A stretch of DNA of 64,000 nt from Ampelomyces quisqualis (taxonomy: Eukaryota > Ascomycota > Dothideomycetes > Pleosporales > Phaeosphaeriaceae). Both the position numbers and the translations under genes were made by a program. The notes below the pieces were generated by a model. That model did no database searches. It was not told where the DNA came from and saw only the letters and a program-made list of their open reading frames with translations. Positions within the stretch are counted from its first letter, which is position 1. Each line of letters begins with the position of its first letter. The DNA lies in contig JAGTXZ010000021.1 in NCBI GenBank assembly GCA_018398575.1, positions 2,480,001 to 2,544,000 on the forward strand. The letters run 5' to 3'. Positions 36,686 through 47,997 of this stretch are shown here, in pieces.

Positions 36686-39173
36686 GCCAGGAGGGGAAAT
36701 GCCTTGTGATACAACATCGTCTCGGGATACCGAATCTTGCCGCATTTTTCGAAGGTGGATGTTCGATCTAGAGCGATCTCCTCGGAATTCGAATTCCTTG
36801 GAGACCAGCTGGACTGTTCTGCTTCTTTGCGCACAAGAAGTCTCTGTAGATCTTGGTGGACACTAGACTTATCAAGCAGTGGTTGTTGCAACTAAGATAA
36901 TCAAACTATCTGCTTGATGATTCCGTGCACGTTGGGCTTTGGCCCGAAACACACTGCAACCAGTCAGCAGTACTGATGTAATTTATGCCCTTACGCAAAG
37001 ACGTAGCAACAGGTGCTCTGATTCAAAAAAGAATTGTTCAGTAGTCGACTTTTCCCGAGCATCGTGAGCGGAGACAGCCGCATACAGTAGCCAATTGCAA
37101 GGATACGGTCATGTCTCCGGTAGAGTACCGCATAAACTGGCGAAAGATGACCATAGCAACCTAGCGGGGAGAGCGGAACAGAGCGGCAGCATGATCTTGA
37201 TTGATTAAATAAATAACTGTCTCCACTTTGGCCGAGCAGGAAAAATAGCCCTAGCGGGCATAGCCGATAGCAAGTCTGTACACAGTATAGTGCTCTTGTA
37301 TTCAGCTCCTATACAACACTAAATATATACTCCTTAGGCCATAGTCAGAGCATTTTACGATGGAAGACTTCCTGACTAAGTTACTATAGTTAATAGTTTA
37401 TGCGGTATCGTTGTAGTAAGGATGTCCTGTCATTTCTACCCGTTAGGACAGCATGGTATTTCTTGGGCTAGAATCTAGTTACATTTTGGCCAAAAAGCCC
37501 TATTGTAAAACCTAGGTGTAAGTAATTGTTATAGCATTTCATATACTATGTAAAATCTCTCTACTCGCGTGACGTAAGCGGGTTTTGCCAGTGAAAGGCA
37601 TAAGCAAACATACCAGCGTAAGGAATCTTTTTGGCTTATATCCAGCTCTTACTGTATCCGTTTCCGCCCGAGCGAGTCCAGTCAGTCTCTCTGTACGGAG
37701 TAGGGACGGGCACCTGTTAAGCCTCTCATCATATTTAGTACATCTGTACTAACACAGTTGGATGGAAGGCTGATAATATCTTTGTAGGTCTAAACATCTG
37801 TATTACTGTAAATAACTTGGTGCAGAGCAGATAGATTATCATTACATAAGGTATGTATCCTCGCTCCTAGCATTGTTAGGTATACTTTGGTCGCACGATC
37901 GTTGGCAAGCCGCTGTCGATTTCTAAAGGGCCGATTTCTCAAGGCAGGACCCCACTCGCTGCGTTGCAATGCAATGCGAGCGTGATGTGACTTGCATAAG
38001 CCTCGCGCAGTACTCCGCAACGATCTACGGAGTAAATCAAGCTGTCCTAGCAGCGGGAAGCTGATGGGTCCAGGCTCATAGTTCCGGTGGTGTGGGTTCG
38101 ATGCGACAAAATGGCATGATGCCACTGAAACTACCACTAGGACTATTACACGATATATACTCCGTATCGTGCTACGGGTGAGCCCCCAGTCTTCTACCCG
38201 CACCTAACTTCGCCTGGAGGTCAACAGCATACGATCCCAGCCATTCGGAAGCAGTTCCGGGCTCTCTGCCAATGGGCTCCCAATCGTCCAAGGTGTACCT
38301 TTCTCGAGTACATAGTTCTGTGAGGGGCTTTTGCACCCGTCACACACTGCACGTGTTATCTTAGTGTCTGGCACCTCGCAGCTGAAGACCATCAGAACGT
38401 ACTCAACCAAGTCAGCACCCAGCCATCAGCTGTTGGTCATGAATACACTGTGTCTGTTTGAGTCTACGTCTATGGATTATCCTTTCGTGGACTGCGCTCT
38501 GGTGGATTGCATGCAGTTCATGTCGAGAAGTCTCGTTTTTCCCGCGTGGTTGAACAACATGTGAAGACAAGTGTGCCTCGCTTCCGTGGCCCAGATACAA
38601 CGAGGTGTGACATGTGGCCCCATACGCCAACCATGCTCCCATTCCTTCCTTCAAGCATGCCAGCGAGCGGCGACAAGATCCAATTCCTTAAAATGCTATG
38701 CTGACCATTTCAAGATACGATCGCCCATGTTACGCGTCTCAAGGTACGGCACCGAGGACCCAGGGCTTTGTGCAAGGGTGTAGACGACATCTGTTGGCGG
38801 CAAACATCTCCGAGGTGTTCCACACCTCTTGCAGGAGGGCGTTTCTCAAGTTACGTGGATAGCCATGGGACAATGCAATACTCCGCGCAGATGTAACTAC
38901 CAATGCTGCGCAAGATGTTTTTGCCACCCGAGCAAAGATTCTCACCGGCTGTTGGCTGGGATACAAACCCTCCCGCTGTCTGCGGTGGTAGCACAGGTCG
39001 TTGTACTACACTGAACAATATGCACCTCAAGGGCTCTGCTGACCTGCATGTGTACCGCTGCGCTAAGTTGAAGCATTGCCCACTTTTAGGAGTGGAAAGA
39101 CGTGCGGCTCTCCTGGGTGGCTCCCAAATTCCCTCGACGCAGTCCTTTTCCAGGGCACTTTCTGGGTCCTACG
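36686..39173. other. Gene-poor, partly AT-rich interval
   Basis: About 2.5 kb with no gene I can support. From about 37190 to 37600 the base composition turns AT-rich; by hand count 37501-37560 is 45 A+T of 60. Exact copies of the 9-mer TACGGAGTA or its complement lie at 37694, 38026 and 38158. The 137-codon minus-strand frame at 37790-38203 has no recognisable feature. It could be an old, mutated repeat; no terminal repeats or transposase fragments were seen. Confidence 0.5.
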
Positions 39174-39676
39174 ATGGACCCTTCGTCAACAAGCCCAACC
39201 GAAATACCTCGGCCATTGCTGCGCCCTCTACTACCATCAACATCGCCCCGTGGAGAGACGCATTCACTGCCGCCCAAAAGACACCGCGTTTCACTGGCCT
39301 GTGCAGCTTGTCGCAGCCGCAAAACCAAGGTAAACAGCCACCTGTTCGCAGCGCGAAGCTGGCCCTCTATTCTAACCGCAAGAGTTAGTGTGACGGACGT
39401 CGACCTAAATGCCAGGAGTGCGTGGCCCGAGAGAGTCCATGCCAGTACACTGAAACAGAGACGGCGATGCAGAAGCGCAAGCACGAAGATCTGGAAACAC
39501 TGTTCGAGATGCTCAAGTCCTTCTCCGAGCCAGAGGCCAACGCCTTACTTTCTCGAGTCCGAGCGGGCGCAGATCCGAGTCTACTGGTAGAGCAAGTCAG
39601 GCATGGAAGTATGCTTATGCAGCTGCTATCGTCGAGTCAAGGAGGTTTGCATTCGCGGCCTCACTCGTCTCTGTGA
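39174..39676 (+). CDS. Truncated Zn2Cys6 transcription factor (147 aa)
   Basis: Exon 1 is 39174-39329 and exon 2 is 39389-39676 with a 59-bp intron (GTAAAC donor, CTAAC branch, TTAG acceptor), giving 147 residues. The joined frame makes a canonical fungal binuclear cluster: Cys at 43, 46, 53, 60, 63 and 70, spaced C-x2-C-x6-C-x6-C-x2-C-x6-C. It is followed by a linker and a short predicted coiled-coil start (LETLFEMLKSF). The intron after CRSRKTK is at a very common position in this class. Full-length members usually exceed 500 residues and carry a regulatory domain; here the frame ends at 39676 and I find no continuation to 41383. It is either a remnant or a short DNA-binding-only protein. 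Confidence 0.65.
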
Positions 39677-41383
39677 CGAGGTACCAATATCTGCATATTT
39701 TGGAGGCGACAGGTCGAGGCGTTAAAAGTCATGGCTACGACTGCTTTATAGAGCGACAGCTCGCTTACCATTTCTCTTCTAAGAAATTGCTGGCCAAGAC
39801 ACTATGTACAGAGCCACTTGCAGGCCAGTAAGGAGGTAGCCGTGCCCGATTGTGGTCGAGCAATTGCTTGTTTAGGCACAACTAATGTATTCTCGCGCAG
39901 TCCTGCCTACGGATAACTGATCCGTCCATCCAGAATACGAAACAAGCACGGTTGCATACTTGGCCATATTCCTCCCTTTCCGCTTTCCCGTTTCCAATCC
40001 GATTCTGTTGGATGTGCTACAGTACACCTCGTGTCACTATTGCCTGTTCGCGATCAGTCAGCGTAAGGTCTCAAGCACTCCGCAAGGACAGCGGCGTCGA
40101 GATTCTTCTTCCACTATCCAACTTGAGCGTATAATCACAAAAAAAGCTCGTATGAGATATGCTCTAGCCCAATCCGCCTTGGACTAGCAGCAAATGAGAG
40201 GCTGCTACTACGGACGCAGCCAGGCTACAGAGACCACAGCGAGGAATGGGACGAGAAATCCTGTCGCGAAGACCCCACCAAAATCTCACGCGAGCTTCAT
40301 TGTATTCTACAGATTTCCACCAATCGTTCGCCTTTGCTGCCTCAACAACAACGACGATTGACAATTTGTTCCGAGGCCGTGCGATATTGGGTCCGCCCTT
40401 TGCTCCATACAAGCCAATGTATTCTGCGTTGTCGATAAAGGCTACATTCCGGCTCAAGTCTTGTCCACCTTTGTTCGACAGTCACTTGGACTGCTTTGTC
40501 AGCCTACCAGTATTCACCAGACCGACTGGCGTGTTGAGATGTCGTCGCGAGAAGTGCAGTGTAGAACTAAGTTACACCCCCGATGAACATGTCCCGAAGC
40601 AACCAGAGGTAGCCATCCCAAGCAGTAACAGGACAAGGTCAGAGTGTCAAGCGGCTCAAAGTTTAGCAAGTAAATGAGCCGGTGGGCAAATATCATGCAA
40701 GTCGACTTATCTCGTTGCATGACATGGATCCGACGCTGCTGTGCATACTGGTCAGACTATTTCCAGGCATGCATCTGTGTGACAATAGTACCTCAGGGGA
40801 TAGAAAGCGGTTGACATGGTGTTTGGAAAGTTTAGCTGAGAGTCCCGCAAGGCTCCTAGCATTAGTGATGTTCAAATAAGGGAAAACGTGGTATTTTCCA
40901 GACGTTGGTTGAGAAGCACAGTGCGACAGGTCGTTGAGAGGATACGATTGAGGTGCGACTTCTACTGTCACGGGCACGATAGCGTTGTTGGTACTCCGAA
41001 CTCATGAGCGAGGTTGGATGTCGTGTAAGCTGAGCATGGCTAGTTGGAAAACATGCGTATGTAATCTTCTCGCGAAATACTCAATGATGCTGACCGTACG
41101 GAGTAGCTTGAAGACATTGACAAGATCAACGAGCAGCACGAGATTCGATGTGCTAGTGCTCTGTAGCGTGGTGCTAGGCTAGTTGTCGCGCCATGTATGA
41201 TGACGGATGAAGGTCTGATAACACTATGGTTGGATTATAGAGGCTGAATGGGCCGCGCAGAGATGGCTACGTAGTGGTGTTAGGGAAGCCCAGCTACCCC
41301 ACTACATTCACGCGATTGCCCCGCAACACGTCGACTTCTCACACAACTTCGCACTGCTACCCTTCCAATCCACAATCCCCGCC
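39677..41383. other. Intergenic, possible decayed end of Zn2Cys6 gene
   Basis: About 1.7 kb. Short frames only; none shows the fungal transcription factor regulatory domain. One exact TACGGAGTA lies at 41097-41105. I see no RNA gene. Confidence 0.5.
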
Positions 41384-42095
41384 ATGTTCAAAAAGGAGTA
41401 AGACAATGCCGCGAATGTGCGCGCGTGTCGTCCGCTAACGTGAGCAGCATAACCTCGGGCGCCAAATCCAAGGTCAAATCCAGCGCCCAACGCGCCATCC
41501 GCTCCAAAGTCGTCGAACAGTACCCCAAGCTCGAGCCCTACATGGAAGACATACTGCCCAAAAAGGAGCAGCTCGATCTCGTCAAATTGTACGTCGCCAG
41601 CACTTGCCCGCGCAAAACTACTGCCAAGACGGCCTACCTCCGTCTCGCGCAGCTAACAAGGGCCGCCGCAGACCAGATCGCGTGTCGCTGTATACTCTGC
41701 ACAACACACCCCTTTTCTTCCAGCACATGGACGACGCCCTCCTGCCGCATCTCACGCTCGTGCACAAATACCCGTTCGCGTTCCACCGTCTCCGCATCGA
41801 CCGCGGCGCCATCCGCTTCGTCTTGTCCGGCGCAACGCTCATGGCGCCAGGCCTCACGTCGCCAGGCGGCCGGCTTCCGGATCCTGACCTGAGCGAGGAC
41901 GACAAGGACATGTACGGAAGCGAGGACCTGGCGGCGGGCGCCGTCGTGGTCATCGAGGCCGAGGGCAAGCACACGGCGTGCATGGTGGGCGTCCTGAAGA
42001 TGGGCACGGGAGAAATCAAGAAGGTCAAGAAGGGCCAGGCGTGCGAGACGGGGCACTATCTTGGCGACGGGCTGTGGGCATTGAAGCTGGATTGA
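41384..42095 (+). CDS. tma20: Ribosome-associated PUA protein Tma20/MCT-1
   Basis: Exons 41384-41397, 41448-41588 and 41672-42095 (50-bp and 83-bp introns) give 192 residues. Exon 1 is only 14 nt and encodes MFKK plus part of Asp, matching the family start. The N-terminal domain has KVVEQYPKLEPYMEDILPKK. The PUA domain runs from about 100 and shows LVHKYPFAFHRLRIDRGAI, FVLSGATLMAPGLTSPGG, IEAEGKHTACMVGVLKM and the terminal YLGDGLWALKLD. Tma20 with Tma22 (MCT-1 with DENR) recycles 40S subunits and promotes reinitiation. It is convergent with sgt2, 214 bp apart. Confidence 0.95.
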
Positions 42096-42309
42096 GGGCC
42101 CGCATCAGCTGGGTGTAACTATCGCCTACTATTCCCCAGAGTCGCACTTGCGCCACGTGCTTGCACACGGGACTCGCTGGTCTCAAAGGACGTGTGACGG
42201 AACACGCGAGAGCTGTGTGGGCAAAGCCGTGCGTCACGGCTGGTTTGGTGGGTGGACCAAGATACCTCAAGGAGACGCGACAATCCAAACAATATGAAAG
42301 AGAAACCAC

Positions 42310-43549
42310 TCATTGCGGTCCTCCTCGTCCCGCTCCTCGTCCTGCACCCCCAGCCCCTCCTCCTCCTCCTCCCATAAAGTTCCGTGCCCTGTTTGGTGTT
42401 AGGTCACTGCAAAGTAGCACAAAGACGGGGTGCAACTCACATGTCCGCAATGTTTGGATCGTTCATCAGACTGGCCAGGTCGGGCATGCCTCGACCGCCC
42501 CCGGCGCCCTGGCCGCCAGCACCTCCACGCCCTGCGAACTGGTTCGCCATGTTGGCAAGCTGGGGGTTGTTCATCAGGTTGGACATCATGTCCGGATTGC
42601 TCATGAGGTTTTGCGCCATTTGCCTCATCATTGGATTCTGCATAAGCCCAGCGAGATCGGGCATGCCACCGCCACCGGCACCACCACCGCCTCCTCCACC
42701 TCCACCCAGCATGGACGCCAGTGAAGAGAGATCGGGCATGCCACCGCCACCTGGTGCGCCACGAGCGGCGTCCGGTGCACCTGCGTCGCCGCCTTCTTCT
42801 TCGACCTTCTTCTTCGCGGTCTCGTAGCCCTTGCGCATGACGTCGGAGCCACCACCCTCAGCTTCCATGCCCTTTTTGTATGCGTCCATGGCACCTTTTG
42901 CATCTCCGAGCACGTAGTTGGCAAGACCGAGCCGCGACCATGCCTTGGAGTAGTTCGGGTCGGCAGCAACGGCCATCTCGGCGTCTTCTTTGGCGAGCTC
43001 GTGCTTGCCCTGGCCCGAGTATGCGGCGGCACGGTTGGAGAGATAGATGGGGTTCAGAGGGACCACGTCGAGCGCGGCCGTGTAGTGCTTGACAGCGCCG
43101 TCGTAGTCCTTCTTCTTCATGGCCTCGTTGCCGAGTCCCTTGAGACGCTCCGCCTCGTCCCTGTTGGGCCCTCCCGGTCCGGGAGCATCTTTGGCTGGCG
43201 TCTGCGGCGTGGCCGGCCGTGCTTCCGAGGCCGACGAACTGCCCTCGGTTGTGGCGGTGGCCTTGCCCTTGAGCTTCTCGTAGACGTTGTAGATGGCGAG
43301 CAGGTTCTGGCCGCCGAGCGCGTCTGTCTTCGCGGCGTCGTCGGCGAGGTCGACCTTGAAGGCGTCGCCGATGCAGTTGGCAGCGACTTCGAGCTGCTCG
43401 GCATCGTCTGGCGCCACGGACCCATCGGTCTGCGACGTCTGGAGGAAGTCGAGAATGGCAAGCGCCAGGCGCTTCTTGGACTGGCCGCTCGCCTGTGGTG
43501 TGTCAGTCGTGCCACCAGGGCGCCGTGGGGCCGCGCGAGAACGCACCAT
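42310..43549 (-). CDS. sgt2: Sgt2-type TPR co-chaperone
   Basis: The proposed model has exon 1 = ATG alone (43549-43547), exon 2 = 43492-42441 and exon 3 = 42388-42310, with introns of 54 bp (GTGCGT...CACAG) and 52 bp (GTGAGT...AACAG), giving 377 residues. The spliced start MASGQSKKRLALAILDFLQ matches the SGTA/Sgt2 N-terminal dimerisation domain. Three TPRs lie at about 115-212 (ERLKGLGNEAMKKKDYDGA, NPIYLSNRAAAYSGQG, YSKAWSRLGLANY). A Gly/Met-rich C-terminal region with NPMMRQMAQNLMSNPDMM repeats is the substrate-binding part. Exon 3 adds a Gly/Arg-rich tail ending GPQ. Sgt2 passes tail-anchored membrane proteins to the GET pathway and binds Hsp70/Hsp90. Without splicing both ends stay open, so shorter or longer isoforms are possible. 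Confidence 0.92.
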
Positions 43550-43844
43550 GCGGGCGATTGGGAGGCTGCGGTTGGTCTGGCGCCGGATGAGGCAGATGTG
43601 GGGGGCAGGTCGGGTCTGTCACAGAGACAACAGCGCGCACTGGGTCGAGGCAGACGGTGGAGAGGGGCTCTTGAATCTTCTTCAAAATCAAGCGCACGCC
43701 CGTGTTTGGCCCATCGGCGGGGCACCGCCAAGATGACCGACGTCCACGGGCCGGCCCAACTCCACGCAGATGCACACTAGATAGTATTACTAATACTCAC
43801 CATGCTGTACAGGGTGAAGGTGCCATGTTGCTCTCGGCCAGCAC

Positions 43845-45301
43845 TCAATCTTCGCGCAGCCCCTCCCAAGCACCTTTCTTGCGCTCCTGCGGCCACAGTG
43901 AGCCGAACCAAGACTCTGTCTTCTCTCTCGGCATCCTGGCTGCAGCTTCTTCCACCTCAGCATCTAGCACGAACCTCCGCATGCGCTCTGCAATCCGTGC
44001 ATCAAGAACCATGTCATCGAGCCACACTCGCTCTTTTCCTTCCTCGTCTTTGCTGCGGTCCCGTGCTGTTTTGTGGTAGTCTGCCTCCTCTTGCACAAGT
44101 AATTGCTGCTGTTCGCGTTGTGAACTGCTGTCCAGCCCGTCAGCGCTCCTGTCCGTCATTTCCCCACTAGCGTGGAAGGGTCTGTATACACCCAGAACAG
44201 CCGCAGCTGTTTGCCTGCCGATCTCATCTGCCACATGGCGTTTGTTCAAAAATCGGTAGATGCGAATGGGAAAGTTGAAGAATCCAAGCAAATGCGGGAA
44301 GGGAACGACGGCGGCGGGTCCCAGCGCTTGTGGACAATGTTGCGACAGCGTCGCACTGTGGTAGTCTGTGGGATGGATGAAAGCTGGCGGCTGCTTCTTT
44401 TTCTTTGGCTTGCTCTCGTCTTCCTTTGCTTTGTCGCCCTCGCCTGACGCAGGCGTATCAGCTATTGGCTGTTGCGCTGCATCGTCGGTCGCGTGTACAA
44501 CGACTGGCTCCGCTTCGGGTGTGGTTGGGATAGGGCCCGGTGCCGATGTCGAATCTTCAATCTGAGGAACAGGAAACTCGAGAGGTGTCGCTTCAGTCGC
44601 TTTCGCAGGAGGATCCAGTGGCCCGAGCCAGCCTTCGTGCAGTCCTCGGACATACTCTTTCCATGTATGTCTGCCAATGACAATGTCTCCGGAGGGACCA
44701 TCCCATTCCCTCACACCAGCCCTCTGCCTCAGTCCTGCAAGCGATTCTTCGAGGCCCTCTTCTAGAGGCTCCGACGTTGGCTCTCCCCTCCGCTTCCGCA
44801 ATTTCCGTATCCTCTCAGCCAAACCAGCCCTTACATCTCCCTCCCTTCTGCCCTCAACCGCATCCCAGTCCAGCGCAGCCGCGACTAATACAGGTTTTAC
44901 ATATTCGTGGAAGTGATCGCGCGCGGGTACCAGCCCATCGGCTGGTGGTGCCGAAACGTAGACGGTAAGCTTGCGAGGTAATTGTCGTGTATCCAGAGGT
45001 TCGTGTGCAATGTGTTCTACAAGTCGCGCCCACTTCTTTTGCATTCGTTTTTGCTCGCGCCGATCGTACACTACGGCAGCAGTCCAAGATCCCGTGATGG
45101 AGAGAAATATCATCCAATTGCGTGAAGGGAGTTTGAAGCGGAAGTTTGGCAAGCCTGGTATCTTGTTAGACCCCAGACTGGAAATTGAGGATTCGGGTGC
45201 GCACCCATCATTCTCCAAACCGGGTTCGGAGGTCGCGGGGCCTTGGTTGCGCCCTCAGGCCCACTGCGAGCTGAGCCTACATTGGCACCTGGTTCCGCCA
45301 T
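43845..45301 (-). CDS. tim54: Mitochondrial inner membrane translocase subunit Tim54
   Basis: Exon 1 is 45301-45205 and exon 2 is 45154-43845 with a 50-bp intron (GTGCGC donor, TCTAAC branch, ACCAG acceptor), giving 468 residues. The family start is rebuilt at the junction: NPVWRMM then GLPNFRFKLPSRNWMIFL, leading into a single membrane helix (WMIFLSITGSWTAAVVYD). The soluble domain follows, with KLTVYVSAPPADGL, RDHFHEYVKPVLVAAALDWD, GDIVIGRHTWKEYVRGLHEGW and a late FFNFPIRIYRFLNKRHVADEIG. Tim54 is part of the TIM22 complex, which inserts carrier proteins into the inner membrane. Linker regions are rich in Glu, Pro and Lys. Confidence 0.93.
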
Positions 45302-45542
45302 AGGTGGTGGTGTTTGTGTGGGTTTGGACCATTACTCACCGAGTATGCGCCTAAAATTTCCCGACAGTTGGGAATCCGCGGAAGTCATTCGGAGCAGGCC
45401 GCCCTCACCGCCCTCGGCCAACCAACTGCCCCTCGCTCTAGGACTGAGCAAATACGAATACAAGAACACGCGAGTAGAACTAGTAACTGTATGTAAGACA
45501 AAGCTACACAGATTCAACAACAGACAGCCATCCATACGTCTG

Positions 45543-47997
45543 GCTGATGTGCGCTCTGCCATGAATTTCTTGCGCAATGTCATATCAGAGTGCCGCATTC
45601 TAATTCGTAGCGCCCAAAGCTCCAAAACTATCGAGAAATTAGCCCTGGATGGACAATTCCACACGGCCAGAATCAAGGAGAAAATGGGAGGCTTGGTACA
45701 CAAAACTGGTTGAGGCTCCGTGGGAAGGGTGCAAGACAGCTCTGGTCATCTGCGGGAGCGACAACCGAGGCGTGATATTCGGCATACATACTCTGTCTGA
45801 GAAAATTGGAGTATCACCGTATGTAAACTCAAATCTGGACACGCATTACTAGCTAAGGGGTGTGCAGTTCAAACTGGTGGGCAGATGTGCCTACAAGGAA
45901 AACCGCAAATGTCTTCGCATTAGCAGTTGAAACACACAAAGGTCCTCCTTCAGTCAAATATCGTGGCATCTTCATCAACGACGAAGCTTCCGCTCTCTCA
46001 GCGTGGGTGCACGAAAAGTACGGGCCCAAGTATAATTCTGAGTTCAGTATAATTCTGAGTTCAGTATAATTCTGAGTTCTTTAAGCGGGTTTTCGAATTA
46101 CTCCTTCGTCTAAAGGCCAACTTTCTTTGGCCGGCCATGTGGTTTGGCTACCCGCACCCTGGCAACTCTTTCTTCATGGACGACCCCTTGAATCAGGAGC
46201 TTGCTGACAGGTACGGGATTGTGCTATCTACTTCACATCACGAACCGATGCAACGAGCGATGAACGAGTGGTTCGATGTGCCATACCATGAGCCTGAGAT
46301 GAGTTGGAACTGGGTGAAGGTCAGGGACAAGATCACGCAATATTTTAAGGAGGGTGCCAACCGCGCAACCCAATATGAGAGTGTGATTACAATAGAAATG
46401 CGTCGTGATGGCGACCGCGAGATGGACGTCGAGAAGCCTCAAGAAGTACTAAGAGAGATTCTCTCGACGCAATGACAAATCATTGCAGACTCTTATGGGA
46501 AAGAAGATGCGGTACCCCAGCTTATTGCATCGTACAAGGAGGTCCAGGAGTATTATGAGAACGGGTTTGAGATTCCGGCCGATGTGACGCTACTTTTCGC
46601 TGGCGATAACTTTGGGACGATTCGGCGATTATCAACAGAAACAGAAAAGGCCAGAAGAGGCGGCGCAGGTATATTCTATCACCTCGAGTACGTTGGAGAG
46701 CCGCGAAGCTACAAATGGCTGAACAGCAACTCACTGGCCAAAGTTTGGCATCAGCTTCATCAAGCACATCGGCGTGGCGCGAATCAAATCTGGATATTCA
46801 ACGTCGGAGATATCAAACCACTAGAGATTCTGTTAAGCTTCGTCATGTCTTTGGCGTGGAAAACAGATGCGAATATGTTAGGCGACCTTCCAGCGTTCTT
46901 TGAGCCTTTCTTCGCGCGCACTTTCGGGAAACAGCTAGCTACACCCTGTGCAGACTTTTTGCTTCGCTACGACAGACTTGTTGCGCTGCGTAAGCATGAA
47001 CACATTGAGGCGGAGACATTCTCCTTCATCCACTACTCAGAAGCGGACAACATTCTAGCTCGTCACAATGAGCTCCTCAAAGATGCCAAAACACTCTCTA
47101 CACAGGTCCTTCCTCAGACTCGACCTTCATTCTTCCAACTGATCCTACATCCCATGAAAGCATCGCAAATTTATGTCTCTCTCCAAGTAAGCCGTGCGCG
47201 CAACGCGCTTTACGCCAAACAAAGCCGCAACACAGCGAACTATATCTTTGACAGATCCATCTCTCTTTTCCGAGCCGATTTTCAGCTCTCAGAGGAGTAT
47301 CATGCGATACTAGACGGCAAATGGAACCACATGATGCGCCAGCCGCAGCTTGGCTTTCGCGAGACATGGCACGCTCCGTCGCGTGACATGATAAGTGGTC
47401 TATGTCTTGTCCAGACTCGACAGGCATCGAATCCAGTTGTCGGGACCATGGGCGTCGCTGTGGAAGGACACGAAGGCGTGAGACCAGGTCTGTAGCATCG
47501 CAGCGTCCCGCCCGAGTTCATTGGACACGTCAGCTCGCCTCGCTAACAAAGGTGCGCCATGTATCTGGAACCATGCACATTTGGGCCGCGAAGCAACTGG
47601 GTCAGTTAGCTTCCGTAAAGAGTCAATCTCGGACCCCAAAGCCTGCGAGCTACTCTATCCTTTCTACCTCTTCACTTCGACTGCGAAAGCTATTGTTAAG
47701 CTATATTTCACGCTGACGCTAGATACACACCCATCATGTCGCGCCAAATACAAAATAGCACTGGACGGCACAGATCATGGAGTATATGAGCTCGTTCGGC
47801 CTCCAAAGAAACCAGGCGAGCTGCCGCCTAGATGGTTGGAGTCGGTTATGGATTGTGTATGGAGTAAGAGCCACGATCTGATCTTAGTCGACGTTGGGGC
47901 GCACAATTCAAGCGTCACGTTATGCGATGAGACTATAGCACTGGAAAGAGCTGTCACTGATCTTGGAGGTGTGCGTGACGGTCGCCTTAAACACTAG
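45543..47997 (+). pseudogene. Decayed GH115 xylan alpha-glucuronidase
   Basis: Fragments in order match GH115 enzymes, which remove (methyl)glucuronic acid from xylan: ALVICGSDNRGVIFGIHTLSEKIG, NWWADVPTRK, VKYRGIFINDE, KANFLWPAMWFGYPHPGN, YGIVLSTSHHEPM, VITIEMRRDGDREM, GDNFGTIRRL and FNVGDIKPLE. A later domain ends in TDLGGVRDGRL. The frame is broken several times: a +1-type shift at the A-run near 45681; a 17-bp unit repeated three times at 46031-46079; an in-frame TGA at 46473-46475; a TAG at 47493-47495; and a frame change before 47521, with part of the C-terminal region missing. One intron near 45820-45868 (GTATGT...GTGCAG) still looks spliceable. No signal peptide was found at the degraded N-terminus. 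It is divergent from tim54. Confidence 0.88.
46031..46079 (+). repeat. 17-bp unit in three tandem copies inside GH115 pseudogene
   Basis: The unit TATAATTCTGAGTTCAG occurs at 46031-46047, 46048-46064 and, without its last two bases, 46065-46079. Counting one copy as ancestral, 34 extra bases shift the frame by one. The reading frames on either side differ by exactly that amount. Confidence 0.93.

Noticed and set aside
37790..38203. 137-codon minus-strand frame
   Set aside because: No motif, lies in a poor interval, and includes intergenic 9-mer copies; likely chance.
43001..43780. 259-codon plus-strand frame
   Set aside because: Antisense to the sgt2 coding exon, which has clear TPR homology.
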